Shown one piece after another: positions 54,224-62,899 of a DNA stretch of 64,000 nucleotides. The translations under genes and the position numbers were made by a program. The first letter of the stretch is position 1; each line of letters starts with the position of its first letter. The DNA is from Mycobacterium sp. ACS4331 (GTDB lineage: Bacteria; Actinomycetota; Actinomycetes; Mycobacteriales; Mycobacteriaceae), in NCBI RefSeq assembly GCF_001667265.1, contig NZ_LZHW01000013.1, forward strand, positions 1-64,000, read 5' to 3'. Under the pieces are notes generated by a model. The model did no database searches, was not told the origin of the DNA, and saw only the letters and a list, made by a program, of their open reading frames with translations.

Positions 54224-55304
54224 TGAAACGCTTGCGCCGCGCCTGGCCCGGCGCGTTCTGCGGTCACCGCTGCTGAACGTGCTGACCGGCCCGCACGGCG
54301 TCGACGCCTACACCGAGCTTCTGGACCCCGCCTGGACACAGCGAGAAGCCCGTGCCACGGTGATCGCCGTCCACCGGCAGACCCCGCGCAGCGTGACGCT
54401 GACACTGCAGCCCAACGCTGTGGGCGAACAGTTGTTCGCCACGTTCCGCGCCGGGCAGTACGTTCCCGTCACCGTCGAGGTCGACGGTCGCCGTCGCACC
54501 CGGTGCTACTCGCCGGCCAACGCCGAGGGCGCCGGACTCATCGAGCTGACGGTCGGCCGCCACGACGGCGGCACAGTCTCGGAGTTCCTGTTCGGCAGCG
54601 CTCGGCCCGGCATGGTCGTCGGACTCGGCGCCCCGGCGGGCGACTTCACCCTCGAGGACGACACCTTCGACGACGACGCGCGCCGGATCCTGCTGGTCTC
54701 CGGCGGTAGTGGCATCACCCCCGTGATGTCGATGCTGCGCACCCTGCGCCGTCGCGGCTTCGCAGGAGAGGCCGCGTTCGTGCACTACGCGCGCGGACCG
54801 GAGGACCTCTGTTACCGCCGTGAACTCGACGCCGCCGGCCGGATCCGGGTGTTGCGCGGCTACACCCGCAGTGGTGGAGGCGACCTCGACGGACACCTGC
54901 GCGCCGAGCACCTCGAGGCCGCGATGCCGGACCCGGACGCGGTCTACGTGTGTGGCCCGTCGGCGCTCGTCGAGGCCGTGCGCGCGCAGCACCCGAGCGC
55001 CCGGTTCGAGAGCTTCACCCCGCCGGTGCCCGCGGTCGCGGGAGAGTCGTCCGGTGGCCGGATCACGTTCGCGCAGAGTGGCATCGCCGTCGACGACGAC
55101 GGACGGTCGCTGCTGCAGCAGGCCGAGGATGCGGGCCTGAACCCCGAGAGCGGATGCCGCATGGGCATCTGCCACAGCTGCACCCGGCGAAAGACCCGCG
55201 GTGCCGTGAAGAACCTGACCACCGGCGCGGTGTCGACCGCCGACGACGAGGACGTGCAGATCTGCGTCACGGTCCCTGTCGGTGACGTCGACATCGCGCT
55301 CTAG
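54216..55304 (+). CDS. Ferredoxin-dependent oxidoreductase partner of DesA3 (Rv3230c-like)
   Basis: A 362-residue electron-transfer protein. The FAD domain has RCYSPAN (Arg96, Tyr98, Ser99). The NAD(P) domain has LLVSGGSGITPVMSML (about 165-180) and ends with VYVCGPSALVEAV. The plant-type 2Fe-2S domain has Cys314, Cys319, Cys322 (GCRMGICHSC) and Cys350. It passes electrons from NADPH to the desaturase encoded 19 bases downstream, as shown for the M. tuberculosis Rv3230c-DesA3 pair. The start ATG lies within operator-like palindrome 2. Confidence 0.95.
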   Translation: MFTETLAPRLARRVLRSPLLNVLTGPHGVDAYTELLDPAWTQREARATVIAVHRQTPRSVTLTLQPNAVGEQLFATFRAGQYVPVTVEVDGRRRTRCYSPANAEGAGLIELTVGRHDGGTVSEFLFGSARPGMVVGLGAPAGDFTLEDDTFDDDARRILLVSGGSGITPVMSMLRTLRRRGFAGEAAFVHYARGPEDLCYRRELDAAGRIRVLRGYTRSGGGDLDGHLRAEHLEAAMPDPDAVYVCGPSALVEAVRAQHPSARFESFTPPVPAVAGESSGGRITFAQSGIAVDDDGRSLLQQAEDAGLNPESGCRMGICHSCTRRKTRGAVKNLTTGAVSTADDEDVQICVTVPVGDVDIAL

Positions 55305-55323
55305 AGCGATAAGGAGTCTCACC

Positions 55324-56427
55324 ATGACCACTGTCATCGACACCACCGCCGACCGCGTTCTGGAGAAGACCGTCAACGGCCACACTGTGCGGCTGACGCC
55401 TGAGCAGGTCGAGGCGTTCGGCCGCGAACTCGATGCGATCAAGGAGCAGGTGATCGCCGATCTCGGCGATCGCGACGCGGCCTACATCCGCCGGATGGTC
55501 AAGTGCCAGCGCGGATTCGAGATCAGCGGCCGCGCGATGCTGTTCCTGCCGCCGCTGTGGCCCCTGGGCACCGTGCTGCTCGGGCTGTCGAAGATCATCG
55601 ACAACATGGAGATCGGGCACAACGTGATGCACGGTCAGTACGACTGGATGGGTGATCCGGCGCTGCAGGGCCGGAAGTTCGAGTGGGACACCGCCTGCCC
55701 GGCCGACCAGTGGCGGCATTCGCACAACTACATGCACCACACCTACACCAACATCGTGGACATGGACCGTGACATCGGCTACGGCATCCTGCGGATGAGC
55801 CCTGACCAGAAGTGGAGCCCGTACTTCCTGGGCAACCCCGTGTACGCATTCCTGCTCATGGTGCTGTTCCAGTACGGGGTGGCCCTGCATGAGCTCGAGA
55901 CCGAGCGGATCCGCTCCGGTGAGATCTCCGTGGCGGACAAGCGCGACGTGCTGCGCGAGATCTGGGCCAAGACCCGCAGGCAGACCCTCAAGGACTACGT
56001 GGCCTTCCCGCTGTTGGCCGGGCCGTTTGCGCCGCTGGTGTTCGCCGGCAACATGACGGCCAACCTGATGCGCAACGTGTGGGCGTTCATGATCATCTTC
56101 TGCGGCCACTTTCCAGAGGGCACACAGGAATTCACGATCGAGGAGACCAAGGCCGAGACCCGCGGGCAGTGGTACTTCCGGCAGATCCTCGGGTCGGCGA
56201 ACCTGACCGGCGGCAGGCTGTTCCACATTCTCAGCGGCAACCTGTCGTTCCAGATCGAGCATCACCTGTTCCCGGACATTCCCGCCCACCGGTACGCCGA
56301 GGTGGCGCCCGCGGTGCGAGACATCTGCCAGCGCTATGGGATTCCGTACAACGCTGGGCCGTTGCCGACGCAGTTCGCCTCGGTGGTGCGCAAGATCTTC
56401 CGGTTGGCGCTGCCTTCGGGGCGTTGA
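55324..56427 (+). CDS. desA3: Stearoyl-CoA delta-9 desaturase DesA3
   Basis: A 367-residue membrane di-iron desaturase that makes oleoyl-CoA from stearoyl-CoA. The three histidine boxes are HNVMH (99-103), HSHNYMHH (132-139) and QIEHH (310-314). Hydrophobic segments near 71-92 and 170-190 and around 230-265 would span or enter the membrane. ATG at 55324 is preceded by AAGGAG. It is co-transcribed with its reductase and under probable TetR control. An equivalent pair (Rv3230c-Rv3229c) is far from this gene neighbourhood in M. tuberculosis. Confidence 0.95.
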   Translation: MTTVIDTTADRVLEKTVNGHTVRLTPEQVEAFGRELDAIKEQVIADLGDRDAAYIRRMVKCQRGFEISGRAMLFLPPLWPLGTVLLGLSKIIDNMEIGHNVMHGQYDWMGDPALQGRKFEWDTACPADQWRHSHNYMHHTYTNIVDMDRDIGYGILRMSPDQKWSPYFLGNPVYAFLLMVLFQYGVALHELETERIRSGEISVADKRDVLREIWAKTRRQTLKDYVAFPLLAGPFAPLVFAGNMTANLMRNVWAFMIIFCGHFPEGTQEFTIEETKAETRGQWYFRQILGSANLTGGRLFHILSGNLSFQIEHHLFPDIPAHRYAEVAPAVRDICQRYGIPYNAGPLPTQFASVVRKIFRLALPSGR

Positions 56428-56460
56428 GCCGGTGTTCAGCGCCCAGGTCCCTCTTCGGAT

Positions 56461-56483
56461 TGCCCGCCTCGGAGCGAATTTCG
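56461..56483 (+). repeat. Single copy of the TGCCCGCCTC/GAGCGAATTT repeat unit
   Basis: The same two ten-base blocks and following TCG seen in the inverted repeat at 20615, here with G as variable base and no partner arm nearby. It lies 33 bases after desA3. Confidence 0.7.
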
Positions 56484-56505
56484 TGGTCCGTGGGATCCCG
56501 CGACG

Positions 56506-56568
56506 CGCCGAGCTCGCACTGACGTACACATTGGGGCGCCGGGAGCGTACCTGAGTGCGCGCTCGGCG
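56506..56568 (+). terminator. Long imperfect hairpin downstream of desA3
   Basis: Arms of 22 bases (56506-56527 and 56547-56568) pair with three mismatches around a 19-base loop; the outer CGCCGAGC/GCTCGGCG part is perfect. No U-tract follows. The right arm is almost identical to 27620-27642, downstream of sdhB. Confidence 0.6.
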
Positions 56569-56617
56569 CGGGGAGGGTGGCGTGCGGCACCAGGGTGCGG
56601 GGGAGAGCCGGGCGCGG

Positions 56618-56679
56618 CTCAGCTCACGCTTGGCGCAAGCGCCTGCGCCTCAGCCCACGCTTGGCGCAAGCGCCTGCGC
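56618..56679. repeat. Tandem duplication, two 31-base copies
   Basis: 56618-56648 and 56649-56679 differ at one base. Each contains the perfect palindrome GGCGCAAGCGCC. On the minus strand the repeat carries the last codons and TGA of the DUF2834 gene, so the stop-codon region itself has been copied. Confidence 0.85.
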
Positions 56680-57138
56680 GTTCTCCTGACGGTGCTGCCG
56701 TTCCACGGTCGCGAAGTAGAACGCGTAGGCGAAGGCGCAACTGGTGAACAGGCTGGACACGAAGAACAGCCACGGATGCCTGATCCCGCGCCGCAAGCCG
56801 TCGGCGATCGTGAACAGCGGCAGCAGGATCACGTTGATGATCGTGTAATCCTGGCTGGCTGAGGCCGCCGCCGGGTTGGTGTAGCCCAGAGCGATGAACT
56901 GCTGCCAACTGCCCTCGCCCCAGATCGGGTTGCCGCCCTCGACGGCGTACTGCGCGACGAACTGGTGATTGAACCAGTAGCCGAGCGCGATCGAGGCCAC
57001 CCCGACCACGTAGAAGGTGATCTCCATTGCCGACAGTGGGGGACCGCCCGGCACACGGGAGAAGACCTTGGGGTTGGCCCGGACGATCCAGGCGACCACC
57101 GCCACACCGAGAACCAGATGAACGACCAGTGAGACCAT
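56650..57138 (-). CDS. DUF2834-type small membrane protein
   Basis: A 162-residue protein with four membrane helices (about 2-19, 35-55, 93-112 and 117-140). NHQFVAQYAVEGGNPIWGEGSW and ALGYTNPAAASASQDYTIINVILLPLFTIADG are the loop and helix features of the DUF2834 family. ATG at 57138 is used. The final residues AQALAPSVG are encoded by the second copy of a 31-base tandem repeat. The function is unknown. Confidence 0.78.
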   Translation of the reverse strand: MVSLVVHLVLGVAVVAWIVRANPKVFSRVPGGPPLSAMEITFYVVGVASIALGYWFNHQFVAQYAVEGGNPIWGEGSWQQFIALGYTNPAAASASQDYTIINVILLPLFTIADGLRRGIRHPWLFFVSSLFTSCAFAYAFYFATVERQHRQENAQALAPSVG

Positions 57139-57182
57139 GCGCTCAGTATCGCCAGATTGAGGGCCTGTTTTGTCACTTTTGA

Positions 57183-57202
57183 CATAAGACGTAGGTCTTG
57201 TG
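57183..57202. promoter_or_regulatory. Operator-like palindrome (AAGAC-GTAG-GTCTT core)
   Basis: CATAAGAC and GTCTTGTG are inverted with one mismatch around a 4-base spacer. TTGACA overlaps its left end (57179-57184). It lies between the divergent DUF2834 and MTB12-like genes and could bind a dimeric regulator. Confidence 0.4.
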
Positions 57203-57272
57203 GGGGAGGTGTCGAGGTGGTTGGGTGAGCCGACGATCGGCCGAGAGGGCCCGGGACGGAAGGTGGCGGCGC

Positions 57273-57704
57273 ATGCGTGCGGCGATGGTGGCGATGACGG
57301 TGTTGGCTGCGGGGGCATGGACTGGGACCGCGGTGGCCGTGGCCGCGCCGACACCGCCGGTGCCCAGCGCCGACGACCTGACCTCGCAGCTGCAGCGGGT
57401 GCTGAACACCTCGACCCCGGATGCCGAACGCGCTGCGGGACTGCAGGGCGGGCAGTCCGCCGTGCCGACCGCGAACAACATCGCCGGCCAACTCGACCGC
57501 TACCGGTCGATGTTCTCGTGGCGGGTGCAGAACCCGGAACTGCACGGCGAGCAGCTTGACGCGCAGCTTGCGGTGACGGTCCCGATCATGGGGACGAAGA
57601 CCCACAACATCTTCTGGGTCAACGACGGCGGCACGTGGAAGCTGTCGAATGCGTCGGCGTGCGTGATCGCCACCCAGGTGGCGGGCACCGACTGCACGGT
57701 CTGA
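57273..57704 (+). CDS. Secreted low-molecular-weight antigen MTB12-like protein
   Basis: A 143-residue exported protein. ATG at 57273 begins a signal peptide (MRAAMVAMTVLAAGAWTG) with cleavage probably after AVAA near residue 24; an in-frame GTG at 57225 would add a basic extension. The mature part begins with a Pro-rich stretch, then a Thr/Ser/Gln helix, and ends in beta-strands (NIFWVNDGGTWKLSNASACVI) with two cysteines. It resembles the MTB12/CFP-2 (Rv2376c) family in layout and in the C-terminal FVNxGGxWxLS motif. The function of the family is not known. Confidence 0.78.
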   Translation: MRAAMVAMTVLAAGAWTGTAVAVAAPTPPVPSADDLTSQLQRVLNTSTPDAERAAGLQGGQSAVPTANNIAGQLDRYRSMFSWRVQNPELHGEQLDAQLAVTVPIMGTKTHNIFWVNDGGTWKLSNASACVIATQVAGTDCTV

Positions 57705-57714
57705 CCGCCGGGTC

Positions 57715-58269
57715 TCAGCCCGTCAGGTCGCGGCGCGCGGTGGCGGCCACGAGGTCCTCCCGGGCCCGCGCCACGCGCGACCGGATGGTGCCCACCGGGC
57801 ATCCGCAGACCTCGGCGGCCTCGGCATAGGACAGGCCGAGCACCTGCGTCAGCAGCAGTGCGTGCCTGCGGTCCTCATCGAGGCCGTCGAGCAGCATCTG
57901 GATCTCGATCAGATTCTCGAACCCCGCCAGGGGACGCTGCGCCTCGAGGATGCGTTCGACGTCGGCCGCGCCGTGTGAGCGCGGACGGCACTGCTTGTGC
58001 CGGATGTGATCGACGACGACGCGACGCGCGATCGACAGCAGCCAGGTGCGCGCCGATGACCGACCCGCGAAGCGGGGCAGCGCCGACAGTGCCCGCAGGA
58101 AGGTCTCCTGCGTGAGGTCCTCGGCTGCACCGGGGTCGTCACCGAGGTAGACCACCGTGCGCAGGACGTCACGCTGAGTGAGCCGGATGAAGCGGTCCAG
58201 GGCGTCACGGTCGCCCCGACCGGCCGCCAACGCCAAGGCGGTAACTTGGTCATCGTCGGCGGCGGTCAC
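57715..58269 (-). CDS. sigC: ECF sigma factor SigC
   Basis: A 184-residue group 4 sigma factor close to M. tuberculosis SigC (Rv2069). Region 2 is [44 protein letters not shown] (about 42-85). Region 4 is [33 protein letters not shown] (about 133-165). No anti-sigma gene is adjacent, as for SigC elsewhere. GTG at 58269 is chosen over ATG at 58305 because TAGTCT lies exactly 7 bases before it and the length fits. It is divergent from ctpB, a copper ATPase reported to need SigC in M. tuberculosis. Confidence 0.93.
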   Translation of the reverse strand: MTAADDDQVTALALAAGRGDRDALDRFIRLTQRDVLRTVVYLGDDPGAAEDLTQETFLRALSALPRFAGRSSARTWLLSIARRVVVDHIRHKQCRPRSHGAADVERILEAQRPLAGFENLIEIQMLLDGLDEDRRHALLLTQVLGLSYAEAAEVCGCPVGTIRSRVARAREDLVAATARRDLTG

Positions 58270-58276
58270 GCCAGTG

Positions 58277-58282
58277 AGACTA
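58277..58282 (-). promoter_or_regulatory. Leaderless-type -10 of sigC (TAGTCT)
   Basis: TAGTCT on the minus strand ends 7 bases before the GTG at 58269. It fixes the start codon of sigC. Confidence 0.5.
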
Positions 58283-58369
58283 TTCGACGCCGGCCGGGAA
58301 CTCATCTCGGCCCCTGGCCGACTACTGAGGTGAGCGGCACGAGTCGCCAGCAGTGATCGAGGATTGGTT

Positions 58370-60625
58370 GTGACGACAACAGTCGTGCCCGAAAGTGAGG
58401 CCGAGCAGACCCGCCGGGTGCAGCTCGACGTGGGCGGGATGACCTGCGGGGCGTGCGCCGCCCGCGTGCAGAACAAGCTGAACAGGATCGACGGCGTGCG
58501 CGCCTCGGTGAACTTCGCGACCCGAGTGGCGACCATCGACGCCGCCGCCGACGTCGCGGTGGATGACCTGTGCGCAGTGGTCGAAAAGGCCGGCTACCAG
58601 GCCGAACCCCGCATCGAACGGCCCCGCGACGGCGTCGATCCCGACGCCCGCACCGCACGGAGCCTGCTGCGGCGCCTCGTCGTCGCAGCGATTCTGTTCA
58701 TCCCCTTGGCCGACCTGTCGGTGATGTTCGCCGTGGTGCCGTCGACGCGGTTCACGGGATGGGAATGGGTGCTGACGGCACTGGCCGCGCCGATCGTGAC
58801 GTGGGCGGCGTGGCCGTTCCATCGGGCCGCGCTGCGTAATCTCCGTCACGGAACCGCGTCGATGGAGACGTTGATCTCGATCGGCGTCGCGGCGGCCACC
58901 GGATGGTCGATCTACACCGCGTTCTTCACCGCATCCGCGACCCGGCAGGCCGACGGCATCTGGCAGGCGCTCACCCACAGCGATGCGATCTATCTCGAAG
59001 TCGCCGCGGGTGTGACGGTGTTCGTGCTCGCGGGCCGTTACTTCGAGGCGCGCGCCAAGTCGAAGGCCGGCGGCGCGCTGAGGGCCCTGGCGGCGTTGAG
59101 CGCCAAGACCGCCACGGTGCTGATGCCCGACGGCGGCGAGATGGTGATCCCGGCGACCGAACTGAAGGAGGGGCAGCGCTTCGTCGTCCGTCCGGGCGAG
59201 GCGATCGCGGCCGACGGACTGGTCATCGAGGGCGAGGCGGCTGTCGACGTCAGCGCCATGACCGGGGAGTCCAAGCCGGTCGAGGCCGGCCCAGGGGCCG
59301 GTGTCGTGGGCGGCACCGTCGTGCTCGACGGCCGACTGCTGGTGGAGGCCGCCGCTGTCGGCGAGGACACCCGTTTCGCGGGCATGGTGCGACTGGTGGA
59401 GGAGGCTCAGGCCGAGAAGGCCGACGCACAGCGCATCGCGGATCGGATCGCGGCGGTGTTCGTGCCGGCGGTCCTGGTCATCGCGGTGCTCACCGCCGCG
59501 GCCTGGCTGACCATCACCGGTGACCTCGACCGGGCGGTGGCGGCCGCGCTCGCGGTCGTGGTGATCGCGTGCCCGTGCGCGCTGGGCCTGGCGACGCCGA
59601 CGGCGATGATGGTGGCCTCCGGGCGAGGCGCCCAGTTGGGCATCTTCCTCAAGGGCCACCGCGCCCTGGAGGCCATTCGATCCGTGGACACCGTGGTGTT
59701 CGACAAGACCGGAACGCTGACCACGGGACGGCCGGCGGTCACGGGCGTCATCGTCGCACCCGGTTGGGAGGCCGACGAGGTGCTGCGCCTCGCCGCGGCC
59801 GCCGAGGCCGATTCCGAGCATCCGCTGGGAAAGGCGATCGTCTCCGCGGTGCCGGCCGAGGAACTGTCGGAGGCGCGGGAGTTTCGCGCCGTCACCGGCA
59901 GCGGCGTGACCGCGCAGGTGGCTGGGCAGTGCATCACGGTCGGGCGGCCGTCCTGGGTGTCGCGCGGGCGCGTGGTGCCCGCAAGCCTCGCCGCGGCCCG
60001 CAGGACGGGTGAGGCGCGTGCCGAGTCCGTCGTCTTCGTCGCCGTCGAGGATGCGGTGTGCGGTGTGGTGACGATCGCCGACGCCGTCAAGGATTCCGCG
60101 GCCGACGCCGTGGCCGCCCTGCATCGCGAGGGCCTGCGGACGGTGCTGCTGACGGGGGACAACGCCGCGACGGCCGACGCCATCGCGAAGGCCGTCGGTA
60201 TCGACGAGGTCATCGCCGAGGTGCTGCCCGAGGGCAAGGTCGAGGTGATCGCGGGCCTGCGCGAACAGGGCAGGGTGGTCGCGATGGTTGGCGACGGCAT
60301 CAACGACGGTCCCGCACTGGCGGGCGCGGACCTCGGCCTGGCGATCGGTCGCGGCACCGATGTCGCGATCGGTGCGGCCGACATCATCCTCGTCCGGGAC
60401 AACCTCGATTCCGTGCCGACCGCCCTTGGTTTGGCGCGCGCCACCATGAGGACCATCCGCACCAACATGGTGTGGGCGTTCGGGTACAACGTGGCGGCCA
60501 TCCCGATCGCCGCCGCCGGTATGCTCAACCCGCTGATTGCGGGCGCCGCGATGGCGTTCTCCTCGTTCCTCGTGGTGTCGAACAGCCTGCGGCTGCGTAA
60601 CTTTGACCAGAAGGGACAACGATGA
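58370..60625 (+). CDS. ctpB: Copper-type P1B ATPase CtpB
   Basis: A 751-residue metal-translocating P-type ATPase. The N-terminal metal-binding domain has GMTCGACA with Cys26 and Cys29. Eight membrane helices include the CPC motif (Cys401-Pro-Cys403) that defines Cu+ transporters. [11 protein letters not shown] carries the phosphorylated Asp445. MTGES, SEHPLG and [10 protein letters not shown] are the actuator, nucleotide and hinge motifs. Length and neighbours match M. tuberculosis CtpB (Rv0103c). GTG at 58370 is used. The direction of copper transport is not settled by sequence. Confidence 0.93.
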   Translation: MTTTVVPESEAEQTRRVQLDVGGMTCGACAARVQNKLNRIDGVRASVNFATRVATIDAAADVAVDDLCAVVEKAGYQAEPRIERPRDGVDPDARTARSLLRRLVVAAILFIPLADLSVMFAVVPSTRFTGWEWVLTALAAPIVTWAAWPFHRAALRNLRHGTASMETLISIGVAAATGWSIYTAFFTASATRQADGIWQALTHSDAIYLEVAAGVTVFVLAGRYFEARAKSKAGGALRALAALSAKTATVLMPDGGEMVIPATELKEGQRFVVRPGEAIAADGLVIEGEAAVDVSAMTGESKPVEAGPGAGVVGGTVVLDGRLLVEAAAVGEDTRFAGMVRLVEEAQAEKADAQRIADRIAAVFVPAVLVIAVLTAAAWLTITGDLDRAVAAALAVVVIACPCALGLATPTAMMVASGRGAQLGIFLKGHRALEAIRSVDTVVFDKTGTLTTGRPAVTGVIVAPGWEADEVLRLAAAAEADSEHPLGKAIVSAVPAEELSEAREFRAVTGSGVTAQVAGQCITVGRPSWVSRGRVVPASLAAARRTGEARAESVVFVAVEDAVCGVVTIADAVKDSAADAVAALHREGLRTVLLTGDNAATADAIAKAVGIDEVIAEVLPEGKVEVIAGLREQGRVVAMVGDGINDGPALAGADLGLAIGRGTDVAIGAADIILVRDNLDSVPTALGLARATMRTIRTNMVWAFGYNVAAIPIAAAGMLNPLIAGAAMAFSSFLVVSNSLRLRNFDQKGQR

Positions 60626-60834
60626 CCCAGCAGGTTTTCCATGTCGACGGACTGCACTGCACAAGCTGCGTCGGGGCGGTGAAGGACGCGCTCGGCGCGC
60701 TGCCGGACGTCAGCGGCGTCGAGGTCGAACTCGGTGAGCCGTCGGTGGTGACCGTGCAGGCGCACAGCCCGCTCAACGTCGACGACGTCGCCGCGGCGCT
60801 GCGCGAGGAGGGTGACTACGCCGTCGTCGCATAG
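60622..60834 (+). CDS. CopZ-like heavy-metal-associated domain protein
   Basis: A 70-residue ferredoxin-like metallochaperone. GLHCTSC holds the metal-binding pair Cys13 and Cys16, and the [13 protein letters not shown] and [11 protein letters not shown] strands complete the HMA fold. The ATG overlaps the ctpB stop by 4 bp (ATGA), so the chaperone is made with the ATPase, to which it probably delivers Cu+. Confidence 0.93.
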   Translation: MTQQVFHVDGLHCTSCVGAVKDALGALPDVSGVEVELGEPSVVTVQAHSPLNVDDVAAALREEGDYAVVA

Positions 60835-60869
60835 CCCTCGTCGGCTGACCGGCGTGTCAAGGCGCTGAA

Positions 60870-62804
60870 TCAGCGGCGCTGGCGCTGCAGTTCGGCGAGC
60901 ATCGCGTTGTAGGCGTCCAGGTCGTCGTCGTACCCGCTGTCGCTGTGCCGGTCCTTGCGGGCACCGTCCCGGCGGTCCTGGCGCGCCCACTGCGCGACGA
61001 GCGCCACCACCACGAGGATCACCGGCAACTCGCTTGACCCCCAGGCGATTGCGCCGCCCAGATGCTGGTCGTCGGAGAGATCGCCGACCCACGGCAGAGC
61101 CAGGCTGCGGTAGAAGTAGTCGCCGAGATTGGTCGACATGGTCATGGTCGCGATGCCGAAGAACGCGTGGAACGGCATCACCGCGAACAGCAGGCCCAGC
61201 CGACCCAGGAACGGCAGCCTGCTCGGGCCGGGATCGACCCCGATGATGCCCCAGTAGAACAGGTAGCCCGTGAGCAGGAAGTGCACGCTCATGAACTCGT
61301 GGCCCCAGTGGTAGCGAATCAGCGTGTCGAACAACGGCGTGAAGTACACGGCGTACAGCGAGCCGACGAACAGGCTGAACGCCGTGATCGGATGCGACAG
61401 GAATCGAGTGATGGGGGAGTGCACGAACCACACCACCCATTCGCGTGGGCCAGGCGTGCCGCCGGCACCGGCCGGGGGCAGCACCCGCAGCGCCAGCGTC
61501 ACGGGAGCGCCCAGCACCAGCAGCACCGGGACGAACATGTTGAGCGCCATGTGCTCGCCCATGTGCACCGAGAACATCGCCGACCCGTAGGCGCGCACGC
61601 CCGAGCTGGTGGCGATCAGCAGGGCCGCACATCCTGAGATCCACGCCACGGTCCGGCCCACCGGCCACGCGTCGTCCCGCCGCTTGAGGCGGTGCACGCC
61701 GTAGAGGTAGGCGGCCGCGAGCACCAGTGCGGCGGTGCCCAGCAGCGGATCGAACCGCCACACCGTCACGAGGTTGGCCAGCGACGGCCCTCCGGGCAGT
61801 TCGTAGCCCAGGAACACGTCCCACACCGTGAACTCGTGGGTGAGGAAGCGGGGTGGTGCGTCGACGGCCAGTGCGCTGAGTCCGCCGACGACGCCGATCG
61901 TGGCCACCGTGGTGGCCGCGGGCAGCCACGACCGGGTCCACCCCCGCAGCTGGGCCACGTCGGCGACCAGGATCACCGTCAGGAGCACCGCGGTGCCGAG
62001 CGTCACCCGGCCGTACAGCGTGTCGAACAGCGCACCAACGGGCACGAACACCGCCGCCAGCACGACGCCGAATGCCATCGTCACCGCGCCTGCGATGGCG
62101 TGGGTCAGCAGCACCCGGTGGCGCAGATCCAGCGGCGGCGGGCTCAGCAGGGCCGCGGTCTTCGCGCCGACGAGCACCGCTGCGGAGACGGCGAAGACGA
62201 TCACCGCGCTGGTGGCGAAGTCGTGGTCGGGACCCTGCCCGGGATTGCCCGTCACCGCCGCGGCCAGCACGCCGAGCGCGGCGGGCAGCATCAGCACGGC
62301 GTGGCCCAGCCAGCGCACCGTGAATCGCACACCGAACGCCACGATGACCGCGAAAAGTGTTGCCGCACACCAACCTCGGGCCTGCTCGGAGGCGGCGATC
62401 GCGTCCAGGGCGGCACCACTGGCCACCAGCCGGGTGACGGGCACGCCCGCTGCGGCGGCACCGGTGGTGATCGCCATCGCCGCCGCGCCCAGCGCCCACA
62501 CCGGAGCGAGGCGCTCCACGAACAGGTGCACGCGGAACGTCGCGGGATCGATTCGACCGTCGTCGTCGGGCGTCGCGGTGGTCACGATGTGCACGAGCGC
62601 GCCGAGGGTGATCATCGCGGCCAGTGTGGCCAGAAAGAAGCCGGTGAAGTTGACGAGATCGGTGACGGTGCCGGGATACGCCGTCCCGGCGGCGACGAAC
62701 CGCTCAGGCCCGCTGGCCAGGCCGTAGCCGGCCACCGCCAGGGCCGCTGCCGCGGCGCCGACGAGTACCGCCGCGATTGCCCGAGGGTGTGAGTCGTGTG
62801 TCAT
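60870..62804 (-). CDS. CopD/CtaG fusion membrane protein (Rv0102-like)
   Basis: A 644-residue integral membrane protein with about 15 helices. The N-terminal half (about 1-300) resembles CopD copper-uptake proteins. The C-terminal half (about 330-610) is CtaG/caa3-type, with histidine-rich membrane motifs SVHMGEHMALNM, RYHWGHEFMSVHFLLTGY and MPFHAFFGIATM that could bind copper. A charged cytoplasmic tail ends in LDAYNAMLAELQRQRR. ATG at 62804 has GGGAAGG upstream. It adjoins ctpB as in M. tuberculosis (Rv0102-Rv0103c). Copper delivery to cytochrome oxidase is a plausible role. Confidence 0.9.
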   Translation of the reverse strand: MTHDSHPRAIAAVLVGAAAAALAVAGYGLASGPERFVAAGTAYPGTVTDLVNFTGFFLATLAAMITLGALVHIVTTATPDDDGRIDPATFRVHLFVERLAPVWALGAAAMAITTGAAAAGVPVTRLVASGAALDAIAASEQARGWCAATLFAVIVAFGVRFTVRWLGHAVLMLPAALGVLAAAVTGNPGQGPDHDFATSAVIVFAVSAAVLVGAKTAALLSPPPLDLRHRVLLTHAIAGAVTMAFGVVLAAVFVPVGALFDTLYGRVTLGTAVLLTVILVADVAQLRGWTRSWLPAATTVATIGVVGGLSALAVDAPPRFLTHEFTVWDVFLGYELPGGPSLANLVTVWRFDPLLGTAALVLAAAYLYGVHRLKRRDDAWPVGRTVAWISGCAALLIATSSGVRAYGSAMFSVHMGEHMALNMFVPVLLVLGAPVTLALRVLPPAGAGGTPGPREWVVWFVHSPITRFLSHPITAFSLFVGSLYAVYFTPLFDTLIRYHWGHEFMSVHFLLTGYLFYWGIIGVDPGPSRLPFLGRLGLLFAVMPFHAFFGIATMTMSTNLGDYFYRSLALPWVGDLSDDQHLGGAIAWGSSELPVILVVVALVAQWARQDRRDGARKDRHSDSGYDDDLDAYNAMLAELQRQRR

Positions 62805-62831
62805 CGTTGCCTTCCCGTGACCAGCAGAAGT

Positions 62832-62850
62832 CTACGACCCTCCGTCGTAG
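62832..62850. promoter_or_regulatory. Perfect 7-bp palindrome (CTACGAC-N5-GTCGTAG)
   Basis: The palindrome lies between the divergent CtaG-like and PepSY genes. The minus-strand -10 candidate TAGACT overlaps its left arm, so a bound repressor would block the CtaG-like gene. The site type fits BlaI/CopY-like or other dimeric repressors; the binding protein is unknown. Confidence 0.55.
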
Positions 62851-62899
62851 TAACAGAATCGGCGGGAACTTCTGCCCGCGACGCCCCGACCAATCGACC

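Noticed and set aside
56618-56679. CRISPR-like direct repeat
   Set aside because: Only two adjacent copies without spacers; a simple tandem duplication.
59407-62499. Very long open frame on the minus strand (about 1030 codons) across ctpB and the CtaG-like gene
   Set aside because: It is Arg/Ser/Ala/Pro-rich, lacks any domain, and lies antisense to ctpB and out of frame with the CtaG-like gene; a GC-content artefact.
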